The notes: generated by a model not told the origin, from the sequence alone. Shown: positions 10,177 to 18,395, counted from the first letter of the stretch. The stretch: 64,000 bases of DNA from Deferribacteraceae bacterium V6Fe1 (GCA_022813675.1 CP063375.1:2058001-2122000); one strand, 5' to 3'. A program made the numbers and translations.

Positions 10177-10584
10177 ATGTTTACTGAAAGGGCAATTGAG
10201 GCACTGAAAAAAGAAGGTTTTAAGATTACGAAGCCGAGAAAATGGATTGTTGAGTTTCTTGATAACAATACTTCACACCCGTCAGCAGTTGAGATTTACG
10301 AACAGCTCAGGTCAAAAGATAAAAGCTTCTCATTTGCTACAGTTTACAATACTCTTGACGTTTTGGTAAAATCAGGGGTTGTAAGGCAGATTTCTACAGA
10401 CCCTAAATGCAGTAGATTTGATCCAGATTTGACAAATCATGGCCATTTTTACTGCAAAAAATGTGGCAGTGTTCATGATATATTTGATATAAATATAGGC
10501 TTTTCGGGATTATTAGGTGAAGTAGAAGAATATCAGCTAAACCTTTTTGGCACATGTGAAAAATGTAAAAAAGGGGGTAATTGA
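10177..10584 (+). CDS. Fur-family metal/peroxide-responsive repressor
   Basis: 135 residues with the Fur layout: an N-terminal winged helix (KITKPRKWIVEFLDN, then FSFATVYNTLDVLVKSGVV as recognition region) and a C-terminal dimerisation domain with two CxxC zinc pairs (CKKC and CEKC) plus HGHFYC. The motif FDPDLTNHGHFYC is closer to PerR than to Fur, so peroxide sensing is likely but not proven. It overlaps by one base the start of a rubredoxin-like gene, which fits an oxidative-stress operon. The ribosome site GAGGAG precedes the ATG. Confidence 0.9.
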   Translation: MFTERAIEALKKEGFKITKPRKWIVEFLDNNTSHPSAVEIYEQLRSKDKSFSFATVYNTLDVLVKSGVVRQISTDPKCSRFDPDLTNHGHFYCKKCGSVHDIFDINIGFSGLLGEVEEYQLNLFGTCEKCKKGGN

Positions 10585-10691
10585 TGGCAGTATTTGCATG
10601 CTCAAAGTGCGGATATGAAAAAGAAGGTAGATGTAAACCAAAAAAGTGTCCTCAATGCGGAGAATCAGGGACTTTTGACAAAAAACAATAA
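10584..10691 (+). CDS. RCKP-type rubredoxin-like protein, 35 residues
   Basis: A tiny gene starting at the ATG that overlaps the Fur stop (TGATG) and ending at TAA 10689-10691. It encodes two CxxC pairs, CSKC near residue 6 and CPQC near residue 22, with the motif RCKPKKCPQCG between and around them. This is the signature of the RCKP-type rubredoxin-like domain family, a minimal zinc ribbon or rubredoxin knuckle. The ribosome site GGGGG lies 6-10 bases upstream. Coupling to a PerR-like repressor suggests a role in redox or peroxide handling, by analogy with rubredoxin/rubrerythrin operons; this is inference. A longer reading frame covering the same bases is rejected below. Confidence 0.82.
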   Translation: MAVFACSKCGYEKEGRCKPKKCPQCGESGTFDKKQ

Positions 10692-11475
10692 TTTAAACCT
10701 TTTCTTTGAGAAAATTTATCAAAAATACAGTGCTGAGAGCTATCTCAGCACTGACCCGATCATATTTCCCAAAACATATAGAGGTAACACAGAATATATA
10801 GCTTTTGTCTCCTCATTGTTTGCCTATGGGCAGGTAAAGTTAATTCAAAATTTTTTAAAAAATTTCTTTGAAGCATATGGCACAGAGTGCAAATCAAACC
10901 TCCTACCTAAAAAAAATATCTATTACAGATTTCAAACAGAAGAAGATATTTATCTCTTAGTAAAATTTCTAAATAAGATATACAAGGATTACGGTAGTAT
11001 CGAAGGATGTTTTTACAGTCTATCCGATAACATTGAAGAGAGTCTCAACAATTTTATTTTACTCGCTAAAGACTTTGGTAAAGAAAACAATGCCGGAACA
11101 GGATATTTTTTTCTATTTCCGACGTATGGAAGGTCAGCTTTAAAAAGGATGAGGATGTTTCTCAGATGGATGATAAGGGATACCGATATAGATTTCGGAT
11201 TATGGAAAAAATATAACAAATCAGAATTATTATATCCCCTTGACACGCACATTCTAAAATGTTCAAAAAAATTGCAAATAATTAGCTCCGAATCCGGTAC
11301 ACATAAAAACAGTTTGGCGATAACATCGTTTTTTAAAAAAATTGCACCAAATGACCCTCTAAAGTTTGACTTCCCTATCACAAGATTAGGCATAGTCAAT
11401 AAATGTATCTCTTCGGATTCAAGTAAGTGCTTAAACTGCGAATTTGTTAACTTATGTCCATTTGCCCAAAGATAA
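10675..11475 (+). CDS. TIGR02757/DUF2400 family protein
   Basis: 266 residues from a TTG start at 10675 with AGGG four bases upstream, overlapping the rubredoxin gene by 17 bases. Family landmarks are STDPIIFPKTYRG near the N-terminus, FVSSLFAYGQVKLI, FFFLFPTYGRSALKRMRMFL, RWMIRDTDIDFGLWKKY, PLDTHILKCSKKL and a closing cysteine cluster CLNCEFVNLC. The architecture resembles the HhH-GPD/endonuclease III fold, including a C-terminal cluster, but the molecular function of the family is not known to me. A longer frame exists back to 10594, but those extra residues lie over the rubredoxin gene and do not match the family. The stop abuts the stop of the convergent gene with no gap. Confidence 0.85.
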   Translation: MTKNNNLNLFFEKIYQKYSAESYLSTDPIIFPKTYRGNTEYIAFVSSLFAYGQVKLIQNFLKNFFEAYGTECKSNLLPKKNIYYRFQTEEDIYLLVKFLNKIYKDYGSIEGCFYSLSDNIEESLNNFILLAKDFGKENNAGTGYFFLFPTYGRSALKRMRMFLRWMIRDTDIDFGLWKKYNKSELLYPLDTHILKCSKKLQIISSESGTHKNSLAITSFFKKIAPNDPLKFDFPITRLGIVNKCISSDSSKCLNCEFVNLCPFAQR

Positions 11476-13350
11476 TCACATCTGCATAGCAATCTCTTTT
11501 AATAAGTCCCTCAAAACAGCACCGTCAGCACCCTTAGGCAATATTCTGACAAATTTAATATGTTGAGGTAAAACAGGCTCACCCAACTCCTCAATAATAA
11601 CTTCGTTTATTTCATCAATAATCAGACTATAGTTACTTTCATCTACATTTTTGTTCAAAACACAAAATGCTATCAGTGAATCACCCTTCTTTTCATCGTT
11701 TAATATGATAATCGCAGATTCTTTTATTAATTTATGTTTATTTATTGTCTCTTCTATCTGTTGAAGATTTATTCTCTTGCCTGCAACATGAACAATATCA
11801 TCAACCCTTCCAGATAAATAAAAATGACTTTCTTCGTCAAAACATCCTGCATCCCCTACCCTAAAAACATATTTTTCCTCAAAATACTTCCAAAATGTCT
11901 TGTAAAACAACTCTTCACCATGACATAATTTTGTACACATGGACATTAAAGGTTTTTCAATGGATACCAAACCTTTCTCATGTTGGTATTTAATTTTTGT
12001 TTTAGTTATACTGTCATAGATTGCAAGGTCTACCCCGGGGATGGGCTGTCCTACCGAATCTTTCTTAACCTTTGAAAAACCCGGCAATTGTGCCGCAACC
12101 GCTGAGCCAAGCTCTGTCACAGAATAAATATTTAAAACTGGAAGTTTATCTTTGCCAAGTTTTCTGTAAAGCCAATGAAGTACATCTTCTTCTATAGGCT
12201 CTCCACCAAGAAAAAAAAGTTCAAGACTATCGACCCGCTCAAAAATCCTTTTTTTCATATCTGCATTCATAAGTGCTTTAATAATCCTCGGGGACATATA
12301 GCACTTGTTGATATTGTATCTCTCTACAATACCATAAAAACGTCTGGCATTTTGCATCTGTATGGAGTCTTCAAACATCACCGAAGTGGCACCTGCCATT
12401 AACGGCCCGTAAATTTTATAGTTATGACTATTCATCCATGCAACATCAGTAGTATTCCAAATAGTATCCCCATCTTTAGGATCAAATATCAGCTTAAATG
12501 TAAAGTGTGCCCAGCCCAAAAATCCGGCAGCACTGTAAATTAGACCTTTTGGTTCTGGAAAGTGAGTGGTAGTAATCATAATAAACAGAGGGTCATCATG
12601 ATTTAATATAGTCGACTCCAAATTAACTGCTTCCTTAAAGTCCGTATCACTAAGCAGGTCGTGGTACCAAATATCTCTTAATGGCTTCATATGTACCTTT
12701 TTTGGAATTCGTTCCACCACAACCACATGTTTTGGTTGATGCTCAGCTATTTTTAATGCTGCATCGACCTTAGTTTTGATATCAAGTTCATTGCCTGTAA
12801 GACTATAATTGGCTGTTACTATCAGGCTCGGCCTACAATCATCTACCCTTTCAGCAAGTGCATCTGCAGAATAACTAAAATGAAAAAAAGCATGTATAGC
12901 TCCTATTCTGACACAAGCAAGCATGACAATAATTGCCTCAGGTATATTTGGTATGTAAAGTAACACCTTATCCCCTTTTTTTACCCCAAGCTTTTTAAAT
13001 GCATATGCAAGTTTTGATGCTTCAAATGCGAGAGATTGATAAGTGTATATTTTCTCGGTATAGTCAGACCCTCTCCAGATAACTGCGGCTTTATTTTTAT
13101 TTTTTGAATTTAGATGCTTTTCGATAATATTATAGAAAGGGTCAATCTTCCCCCCTTTGAAAAACTGATATCTTGGAGCTTTTGTATATTCAAACACCTC
13201 ACTATAAGGTTCAATCCATTCTAAAAAATTCTTACCAACATAGTCAGCGACTTCCATGTAAGGCTTTTCCATTAATTCTTGAATCTCTTCCGGTTGTAAG
13301 AAATCTCTTTTATAGTTTTTGTTTGCCTTAGTTATGCTTTCATAAATCAT
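11476..13350 (-). CDS. Acetyl-CoA-synthetase-like AMP-binding protein with degenerate active-site motifs
   Basis: 624 residues aligning along the whole of acetyl-CoA synthetase: GDKVLLYIPNIPEAIIVMLA, GAIHAFFHFSYSADALAERV, FKLIFDPKDGD, SGRVDDIVHVAGKRIN. Key motifs are altered. The ATP P-loop, normally YTSGSTGKPKG, reads ITTTHFPEPKG; the TWWQTE.G motif reads IYSVTELGS; and the C-terminal lysine motif PKTRSGK reads LPKGADGAV, so the catalytic lysine is missing. Classical acetate activation therefore looks unlikely. The start is taken at ATG 13350, eight bases after AGAGGT; an upstream ATG at 13386 lacks a ribosome site. It is divergent from the acetate-type symporter at 13812, hinting at a related, possibly regulatory or CoA-binding, role. 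Confidence 0.85.
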   Translation of the reverse strand: MIYESITKANKNYKRDFLQPEEIQELMEKPYMEVADYVGKNFLEWIEPYSEVFEYTKAPRYQFFKGGKIDPFYNIIEKHLNSKNKNKAAVIWRGSDYTEKIYTYQSLAFEASKLAYAFKKLGVKKGDKVLLYIPNIPEAIIVMLACVRIGAIHAFFHFSYSADALAERVDDCRPSLIVTANYSLTGNELDIKTKVDAALKIAEHQPKHVVVVERIPKKVHMKPLRDIWYHDLLSDTDFKEAVNLESTILNHDDPLFIMITTTHFPEPKGLIYSAAGFLGWAHFTFKLIFDPKDGDTIWNTTDVAWMNSHNYKIYGPLMAGATSVMFEDSIQMQNARRFYGIVERYNINKCYMSPRIIKALMNADMKKRIFERVDSLELFFLGGEPIEEDVLHWLYRKLGKDKLPVLNIYSVTELGSAVAAQLPGFSKVKKDSVGQPIPGVDLAIYDSITKTKIKYQHEKGLVSIEKPLMSMCTKLCHGEELFYKTFWKYFEEKYVFRVGDAGCFDEESHFYLSGRVDDIVHVAGKRINLQQIEETINKHKLIKESAIIILNDEKKGDSLIAFCVLNKNVDESNYSLIIDEINEVIIEELGEPVLPQHIKFVRILPKGADGAVLRDLLKEIAMQM

Positions 13351-13578
13351 ACCGCATACCTCTTTTGAAATTATCAGATGCAACATAATGTATTAATCAT
13401 TCATATTTATAATAGCACATAGGCTAAAAAAACAACAGAAAAATTTTCATAATTAAAATTAATCAAAATTATAATAAAAAAATGTTATACTTTTTATTTT
13501 TTTATTTAGCTATTTATATAACAATGTATTGAAAAAATACTAAAAAAAATACTATTATAACAATATTTTACTTACTTT

Positions 13579-13607
13579 AGTATACTGTATACAGTACACT
13601 GTATACT
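13579..13607. promoter_or_regulatory. Putative operator: palindromic CTGTATACAG with repeated half-motif
   Basis: In the divergent gap between the AMP-binding gene and the symporter operon, CTGTATACAG (13585-13594) is a perfect 10-base palindrome. CTGTATAC recurs at 13599-13606, and GTATAC occurs three times in 27 bases. The TGTATACA core resembles operators of GntR-type regulators (established knowledge of that family). It stands about 40 bases upstream of a putative -35 element at 13647. The regulator is not encoded next to it in this window. Confidence 0.5.
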
Positions 13608-13646
13608 TTATGTTTACTAAACTACAATTTTATTAAAATTTAATTA

Positions 13647-13673
13647 TTGACAGCAATAAAACATTATTATATT
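13647..13673 (+). promoter_or_regulatory. Putative promoter of the symporter operon
   Basis: A perfect TTGACA (13647-13652) is followed after 15 bases by TATATT (13668-13673). Spacing is slightly short for sigma-70. The predicted start near 13680 would give an untranslated leader of about 130 bases before the ATG at 13812. Confidence 0.4.
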
Positions 13674-13705
13674 AATAAAACAACTCAGGGGGTTTAAAAT
13701 ATAAT

Positions 13706-13800
13706 TTTTCACCTTGGAAGCAAAAAGTAAGGAGGTGATAAAACAAATAGGTCGGCAGGTGCTTTAAGGTAACTTGTTTGTTTTTTTAATAATTTTTAGA
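13706..13800 (+). promoter_or_regulatory. Structured 5' leader of the symporter operon (candidate)
   Basis: The leader contains an unusually perfect anti-16S sequence AAGGAGGTGAT at 13730-13740, far (over 70 bases) from the real ATG. The upstream TTCACC (about 13708-13713) can pair with GGTGA inside it. Further down AAACAAA (13742-13748) can pair with TTTGTTT, which is followed by a run of T (to about 13787), like a weak terminator. The actual gene has its own site GAGAGGTG at 13799-13806. No start codon sits at proper distance behind the first site apart from a GTG within it (10-codon peptide MIKQIGRQVL). I do not recognise a known riboswitch class. Confidence 0.3.
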
Positions 13801-13811
13801 GAGGTGTTTTT

Positions 13812-14072
13812 ATGGTCGATAAGGAAAGGCTCGAAGCCTACTGGAAAAAAAACTTAGGTCTAATTCGAAACATTTTAATCATCTGGTTTATATTTGGATA
13901 TGTTTTAACTATCCTTTTTGTTGAACCGCTGAACAATATTAAGTTAGGCGGTACCCCTCTTGGATTTTGGTTTGCTCATCAAGGCTCAATTTATGTTTTC
14001 GTAGCACTGATTTTTATCTACGCAAAACTTATTGGAAAAATTGACAAAGAATTCGACGTAGAAGAAGATTAA
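13812..14072 (+). CDS. DUF4212 sodium/solute symporter small subunit
   Basis: 86 residues with two membrane helices (NILIIWFIFGYVLTILFVE and GSIYVFVALIFIYAKLIG) joined by a loop containing GGTPLGFWFAHQGS, the hallmark of the DUF4212/TIGR03647 family. These small proteins are encoded directly before a large sodium:solute symporter subunit, as here (12-base gap with GGAGGGG ribosome site). The presumed role is assembly or function of the acetate-type permease in the inner membrane. Confidence 0.92.
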   Translation: MVDKERLEAYWKKNLGLIRNILIIWFIFGYVLTILFVEPLNNIKLGGTPLGFWFAHQGSIYVFVALIFIYAKLIGKIDKEFDVEED

Positions 14073-14084
14073 GGAGGGGACAAT

Positions 14085-15893
14085 ATGAGTTTACAACTTA
14101 CAACGTATATAATTGTCGGTTTAACATTTGCACTTTACATCGGTATTGCTATCTGGTCAAGAGCAGGCAGCACTAAAGAGTTTTATGTAGCAGGCGGTGG
14201 AGTTCACCCAATACTTAACGGTATGGCAACCGGTGCAGACTGGATGTCAGCAGCCTCTTTCATATCTATGGCAGGTCTTATCGCTTTCATGGGGTACGGC
14301 GGTGCAGTATTCTTGCTTGGTTGGACAGGCGGTTACGTTTTACTTGCTCTTTTACTCGCTCCTTATTTAAGAAAGTTTGGTAAATATACCGTGCCTGAAT
14401 TTTTTAAGACAAGATATTATTCTGACGGCGCGGCAATAGTTGCTGTTATATGCCTTCTTATCGCTTCAACCACTTACATTATTGGTCAGATGACCGGTGT
14501 TGGCGTTGCATTTTCAAGATTCTTGGGAGTTTCCAACAATCTTGGTGTTTTAATCGGTATGGCTATAGTTTTCGTATATGCTGTTTTTGGCGGAATGAAA
14601 GGTATTACTTATACTCAGGTTGCTCAGTATTGTGTTTTAATATTAGCTTACACTATTCCGGCAATTTTCATATCTTTACATTTGACAGGTAACCCTATTC
14701 CTCAATTTGGTCTTAGCTCAGGCTTTCAAGGTTCTGACATGTATCTCCTTGAAAAACTTGACCACATTGTAAAAGATCTTGGTTTTGCTTCATATATCGC
14801 AACTCCGAGATTAAGCAAGCTTAATATGTTTGTTTACACATTATCACTAATGATAGGTACAGCAGGCCTTCCTCACGTTATTATCAGATTCTTTACAGTG
14901 CCAAAGGTTAAAGATGCAAGAAGCTCAGCAGGTTGGGCACTTGTTTTCATAGCAATCCTTTACACTACTGCGCCTTCAGTTGCTGCAATGGCAAGATTAA
15001 ACCTTCACGCGACTGTTAACAAGGCTGTGCTCAAGGGCGGTGACGTATTTGCTCCTGAAGCAAGTATAAAGTTTGAAGAAAGACCAAAATGGATGCAGCG
15101 TTGGGAAGTTACAGGGCTATTAAAGTTTAGCGATAAAAACGGGGATGGCCGTATTCAATATTATAATGACAAGTCTAAAAATCAAGAGTTCTTAGCCAAA
15201 GCAGAAGCGGCAGGTTGGAAAGGGAATGAACTTTACGTCAATAACGATATTATGGTTCTTGCAAACCCTGAAATTGCAAAACTTCCTAACTGGGTAATCG
15301 GCCTTGTTGCAGCAGGTGGTCTTGCCGCTGCTCTTTCAACAGCTGCAGGTCTGTTGCTTGCAATATCATCAGCAATTTCACATGACCTTTTGAAAAACAT
15401 GTTTATGAAAGACTTATCCGAAAAAGGTGAACTTATGGCCGGTAGGATTGCAATGGTTTGTGCTATTGTAGTTGCAGGTTACCTTGGGATGAATCCACCT
15501 GATTTTGCTGCAGGTACTGTTGCTATCGCATTTGGTCTTGCTGCAAGCTCAATCTTCCCTGCTCTTATGATGGGAATTTTCAGCAAAACTATGAACAGGC
15601 AAGGTGCCATTGCTGGTATGATAGCTGGGATTGGTATCACAATGCTCTACGTTTTTGCACATAAAGGTATCTTCTTTATCAAAGGCACAGAGTTCTTAGG
15701 ACTTTTTGGAGGCAAACAAAACTTTTTCTTCGGAATAGAGCCAAATGCTTTTGGAACAATCGGAGCAATCGTAAACTTTATAGTAGCTTTTGCAGTTAAA
15801 AATATGACTGCACCTGTTCCACATGACATAGCTGAAATGGTAGAGAGTGTTCGCTATCCTAAAGGTGCCGGTGCTGCAGTTGCAGATCACTAA
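14085..15893 (+). CDS. Sodium:solute symporter, acetate-permease (ActP/VC_2705) type
   Basis: A 602-residue SSS-family permease with about 13 membrane helices. Typical are the start region STKEFYVAGGGVHPILNGMA, GADWMSAASFISMAG, YVLLALLLAPYLRKFGKYTVPEFF, and in the second half AAALSTAAGLLLAISSAISHDL, the sodium-site region. Residues about 325-390 form a hydrophilic insertion with DKNGDGRIQYYN, which has the spacing of an EF-hand calcium loop. The VC_2705 subfamily pairs with DUF4212 proteins and is generally annotated as cation acetate symporter; the substrate is inferred. Downstream genes include a cNMP/CBS/DUF294 protein often found with these symporters. Confidence 0.93.
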   Translation: MSLQLTTYIIVGLTFALYIGIAIWSRAGSTKEFYVAGGGVHPILNGMATGADWMSAASFISMAGLIAFMGYGGAVFLLGWTGGYVLLALLLAPYLRKFGKYTVPEFFKTRYYSDGAAIVAVICLLIASTTYIIGQMTGVGVAFSRFLGVSNNLGVLIGMAIVFVYAVFGGMKGITYTQVAQYCVLILAYTIPAIFISLHLTGNPIPQFGLSSGFQGSDMYLLEKLDHIVKDLGFASYIATPRLSKLNMFVYTLSLMIGTAGLPHVIIRFFTVPKVKDARSSAGWALVFIAILYTTAPSVAAMARLNLHATVNKAVLKGGDVFAPEASIKFEERPKWMQRWEVTGLLKFSDKNGDGRIQYYNDKSKNQEFLAKAEAAGWKGNELYVNNDIMVLANPEIAKLPNWVIGLVAAGGLAAALSTAAGLLLAISSAISHDLLKNMFMKDLSEKGELMAGRIAMVCAIVVAGYLGMNPPDFAAGTVAIAFGLAASSIFPALMMGIFSKTMNRQGAIAGMIAGIGITMLYVFAHKGIFFIKGTEFLGLFGGKQNFFFGIEPNAFGTIGAIVNFIVAFAVKNMTAPVPHDIAEMVESVRYPKGAGAAVADH

Positions 15894-15913
15894 AATATTT
15901 ACTAAGATATTTT

Positions 15914-15940
15914 AGGCCTCCTATCGGAGGCCTTTTTTTT
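15914..15940 (+). terminator. Rho-independent terminator of the symporter operon
   Basis: Perfect 8-base stem AGGCCTCC/GGAGGCCT (15914-15921 with 15926-15933), loop TATC, followed by eight T residues. It ends 47 bases after the symporter stop. Confidence 0.9.
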
Positions 15941-16007
15941 ATATTTAAATAGTTATTTTGGTTTGATTTTAAAATATCTTTGTTATAATAATACATATGA
16001 GGTGATT

Positions 16008-16370
16008 ATGGACAACTTAATTATCGATACAAACATTGCAGTTACTTGGATTTTATTTATTGCTCTTTTCCCTTTGGCTTTTATTTGGCTTAAAAATGCA
16101 TATACCGTCTTAATTAGAAAGGATTATTCAAATGTTGCACTTAAACGGGGCGAACCCCCAAAAAATCCAAAAAAGTGGGCGCCTTTTGTTGGACTTTTAA
16201 ATTTATGTGCAGGTATTGCCATAGTATGGGCAATTGCAGGTGTTTTATTTTTTGCCTACCCTTATCAGCAATGGACAGGCATTGCAGGAGTCACAATTTG
16301 GTTTAAAATATTTGGGGAATATATTATAAAAACACAGGCACATCCTTTTTTTAAAACAAAAAAAAATTAG
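16008..16370 (+). CDS. Small integral membrane protein of unknown function
   Basis: 120 residues from ATG 16008, which has GAGGTG at the right distance; an in-frame TTG at 15963 has none. Three hydrophobic segments are seen: VTWILFIALFPLAFIWL, the region LLNLCAGIAIVWAIAGVLFF, and a shorter one around WTGIAGVTIWFKIFG. A positively charged loop (KRGEPPKNPKKW) lies between helices 1 and 2. I do not recognise a named family. It lies between the symporter and the DUF294 signalling protein, 9 bases before the latter, so it probably belongs to the same acetate/organic-acid transport unit. Confidence 0.7.
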   Translation: MDNLIIDTNIAVTWILFIALFPLAFIWLKNAYTVLIRKDYSNVALKRGEPPKNPKKWAPFVGLLNLCAGIAIVWAIAGVLFFAYPYQQWTGIAGVTIWFKIFGEYIIKTQAHPFFKTKKN

Positions 16371-16379
16371 GTTAAACCC

Positions 16380-18302
16380 ATGAGAGCCGTACTTAATTAC
16401 CTTAGGTCTGTCGAACCTTTTAATGTAATATCTGAAGAGAATTATAAATTACTTGATGATAAATGTTTAATACAATCTTACGAAGAAAACACATTGATTT
16501 TTTCTCAAAAAGATGCACCTACGGGGTATTTGTATTTTATAAATAACGGACTTGTTGAAATTATATCTGAAACGGACGAAGGGGTTGAAATAACCGTTGA
16601 CTATAGAAGAAACGGTGATTTTTTTGGCTGGACACCTATATTTACGGATGGCGGTTATTCTGCTGGTGCCAGAGCGGCAGAAAAAACAGAATGCCTTTTA
16701 ATACCAAAAGATTTAATACTCGAATTAGCAAGAACATATCCTGAAATTACACGTTTTTTCAGTAAAGCTGTTTTTTCCAAAATCAGAAAGCTGTATCAAG
16801 ATGTAGTCAAATCACAATCATCTGACCCTATATTACAAATTGAAGCATACCCTTTCCAGAAGCAGGTAAGGGAAATCATGTCGTCTCCTGCCGAGACTTG
16901 CTCGGAAAACATTTCTGTGGGAGAAGTTGCCAAAATACTCACCATAAAAGGGATTGGCTCGGTTTTGGTCTGTGATGAAGATCAAAATCTAAAGGGAATT
17001 ATTACTGAAAGAGATCTTGTCACTAAGGTATTGGCAAGAGATATTGGGCAATGTTTGAGAGATTTAAAAGCTAAAGATATCATGACACCAAATCCCTTTT
17101 CTGTAACACCTGACACTTACATGTATGAGGCAGCTACCTTTATGCTAAGTCATAACATAAGACACCTGCCAGTATTAGATAACAACACCATTGCCGGTAT
17201 CGTAACCATTAGAGATTTAATGCGGTTTAGAAGTCAAAAAACAGTGCTTTTAATAGGCAAAACCAAAGAAGCCGCATCAATTGATGAACTAAAGTCAATT
17301 AAGGCAGAGATAGCTACAGTTGCCAAAGTGCTATTAATGGAAAATAGGTCACATGTGGAAACAATGGAAATTATTTCGTACATTCACCACAATATCATAC
17401 GCAGATGCTTTGAGATTGTTTTAAATGAAGCAATAAACAGCGGGTGCAAACTACCTGACATCAAATATTCTTTTATAATTATGGGCAGCGGAGGAAGACG
17501 AGAAATGCTTCTCGGCCCTGATCAGGATAACGGAATTATATTTGAAGATTATCCTGATGAACTTGAAGCAGAAGTCAGTAATTTTTTTGTTCCGTTTACT
17601 GAAAAATTAGTTCAAGCTCTTGACACAGTAGGCTACACGCTTTGCAACGGAAAGGTAATGGCCAACAATCCAATTTGGAGAGGCAAAATATCCGATTGGA
17701 AAAAGCGTGTCAGCAAATGGATAACTGTTCCTGAGCCTCAAAGAGTAAGGTTTTCTACAATATTCTTTGATCTTTATTCTCTAATAGGCGATTCCAAACT
17801 GTGTAGTGAGCTGAGAGAGCATATTTTTACCGAAATAAAAAAGAATTTAATTTTTCTTTATCAAATGATGGAGTTAGATTACAAACACAAAGTCCCTCTT
17901 GGTCTTTTAAACAGATTTATAACATCAAGTGAGGAAGAACATAAGGGAGAACTTTCCGTTAAAGAAAATGGCAGTATATTTATAGTAGACTGCATTAGAA
18001 TGTATTGCCTTGAACATGGGATACCATCTCAAAATACAATGGAAAGGCTTGACAAACTACACGCAATGAATATTTTCAACTCAACTACTGTAGACCATAT
18101 CAAGGCAGCTTTTGAATTTTTTACTTACATAAGATTAAAAAATGAGCTAAGGCTTATTGGTGAAAATAAAAAGCCAAGCCACTATCTTGACCCATATAGT
18201 CTTCCGAAGGATGAGCAGGAGGCATTAAAAGAGGCATTTAAGGTAGCGGACAAACTTCAAGACAGCACAAGGAGACACTTTGCAAGAATTGTAGGACTAT
18301 AA
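16380..18302 (+). CDS. cNMP-binding / CBS / DUF294 nucleotidyltransferase protein
   Basis: 640 residues. Residues 1-140 form a cyclic-nucleotide-binding-like domain (NGLVEIISETDEGVEITV, GDFFGW). Two CBS motifs occupy about 165-285 (GIITERDLVTKVLARD, GIVTIRDLMRFRSQK). A GlnD-like nucleotidyltransferase domain follows with GSGGRREMLLGPDQDNG (about 372-388), including the conserved GG and the DxD metal pair, and a DUF294 C-terminal helical domain completes it. It presumably senses nucleotides and modifies or controls a partner. Homologues are commonly encoded beside DUF4212/SSS symporters, so control of acetate transport is a reasonable inference. Confidence 0.88.
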   Translation: MRAVLNYLRSVEPFNVISEENYKLLDDKCLIQSYEENTLIFSQKDAPTGYLYFINNGLVEIISETDEGVEITVDYRRNGDFFGWTPIFTDGGYSAGARAAEKTECLLIPKDLILELARTYPEITRFFSKAVFSKIRKLYQDVVKSQSSDPILQIEAYPFQKQVREIMSSPAETCSENISVGEVAKILTIKGIGSVLVCDEDQNLKGIITERDLVTKVLARDIGQCLRDLKAKDIMTPNPFSVTPDTYMYEAATFMLSHNIRHLPVLDNNTIAGIVTIRDLMRFRSQKTVLLIGKTKEAASIDELKSIKAEIATVAKVLLMENRSHVETMEIISYIHHNIIRRCFEIVLNEAINSGCKLPDIKYSFIIMGSGGRREMLLGPDQDNGIIFEDYPDELEAEVSNFFVPFTEKLVQALDTVGYTLCNGKVMANNPIWRGKISDWKKRVSKWITVPEPQRVRFSTIFFDLYSLIGDSKLCSELREHIFTEIKKNLIFLYQMMELDYKHKVPLGLLNRFITSSEEEHKGELSVKENGSIFIVDCIRMYCLEHGIPSQNTMERLDKLHAMNIFNSTTVDHIKAAFEFFTYIRLKNELRLIGENKKPSHYLDPYSLPKDEQEALKEAFKVADKLQDSTRRHFARIVGL

Positions 18303-18395
18303 ACTCAATTTTACCATAACTAATACTTTACAATTTTGAAATATTGTTATATTTAAAACACAAAATAAATATTATTTATTGAAGGGAGAATAAAA

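Noticed and set aside
10594-10674. Longer N-terminus for the DUF2400 protein starting at 10594
   Set aside because: It overlaps the rubredoxin-like gene, whose two CxxC pairs are clearly coding in the other frame, and the extra residues show no resemblance to the family. TTG 10675 with AGGG fits better.
11476-13350. Naming the AMP-binding protein acs
   Set aside because: P-loop and catalytic lysine motifs are missing, so a functional acetyl-CoA synthetase call is not supported.
13690-13811. Cyclic-di-GMP (GEMM) or other known riboswitch in the symporter leader
   Set aside because: Conserved core bases of GEMM and other common classes do not match; kept only as an unclassified structured leader.
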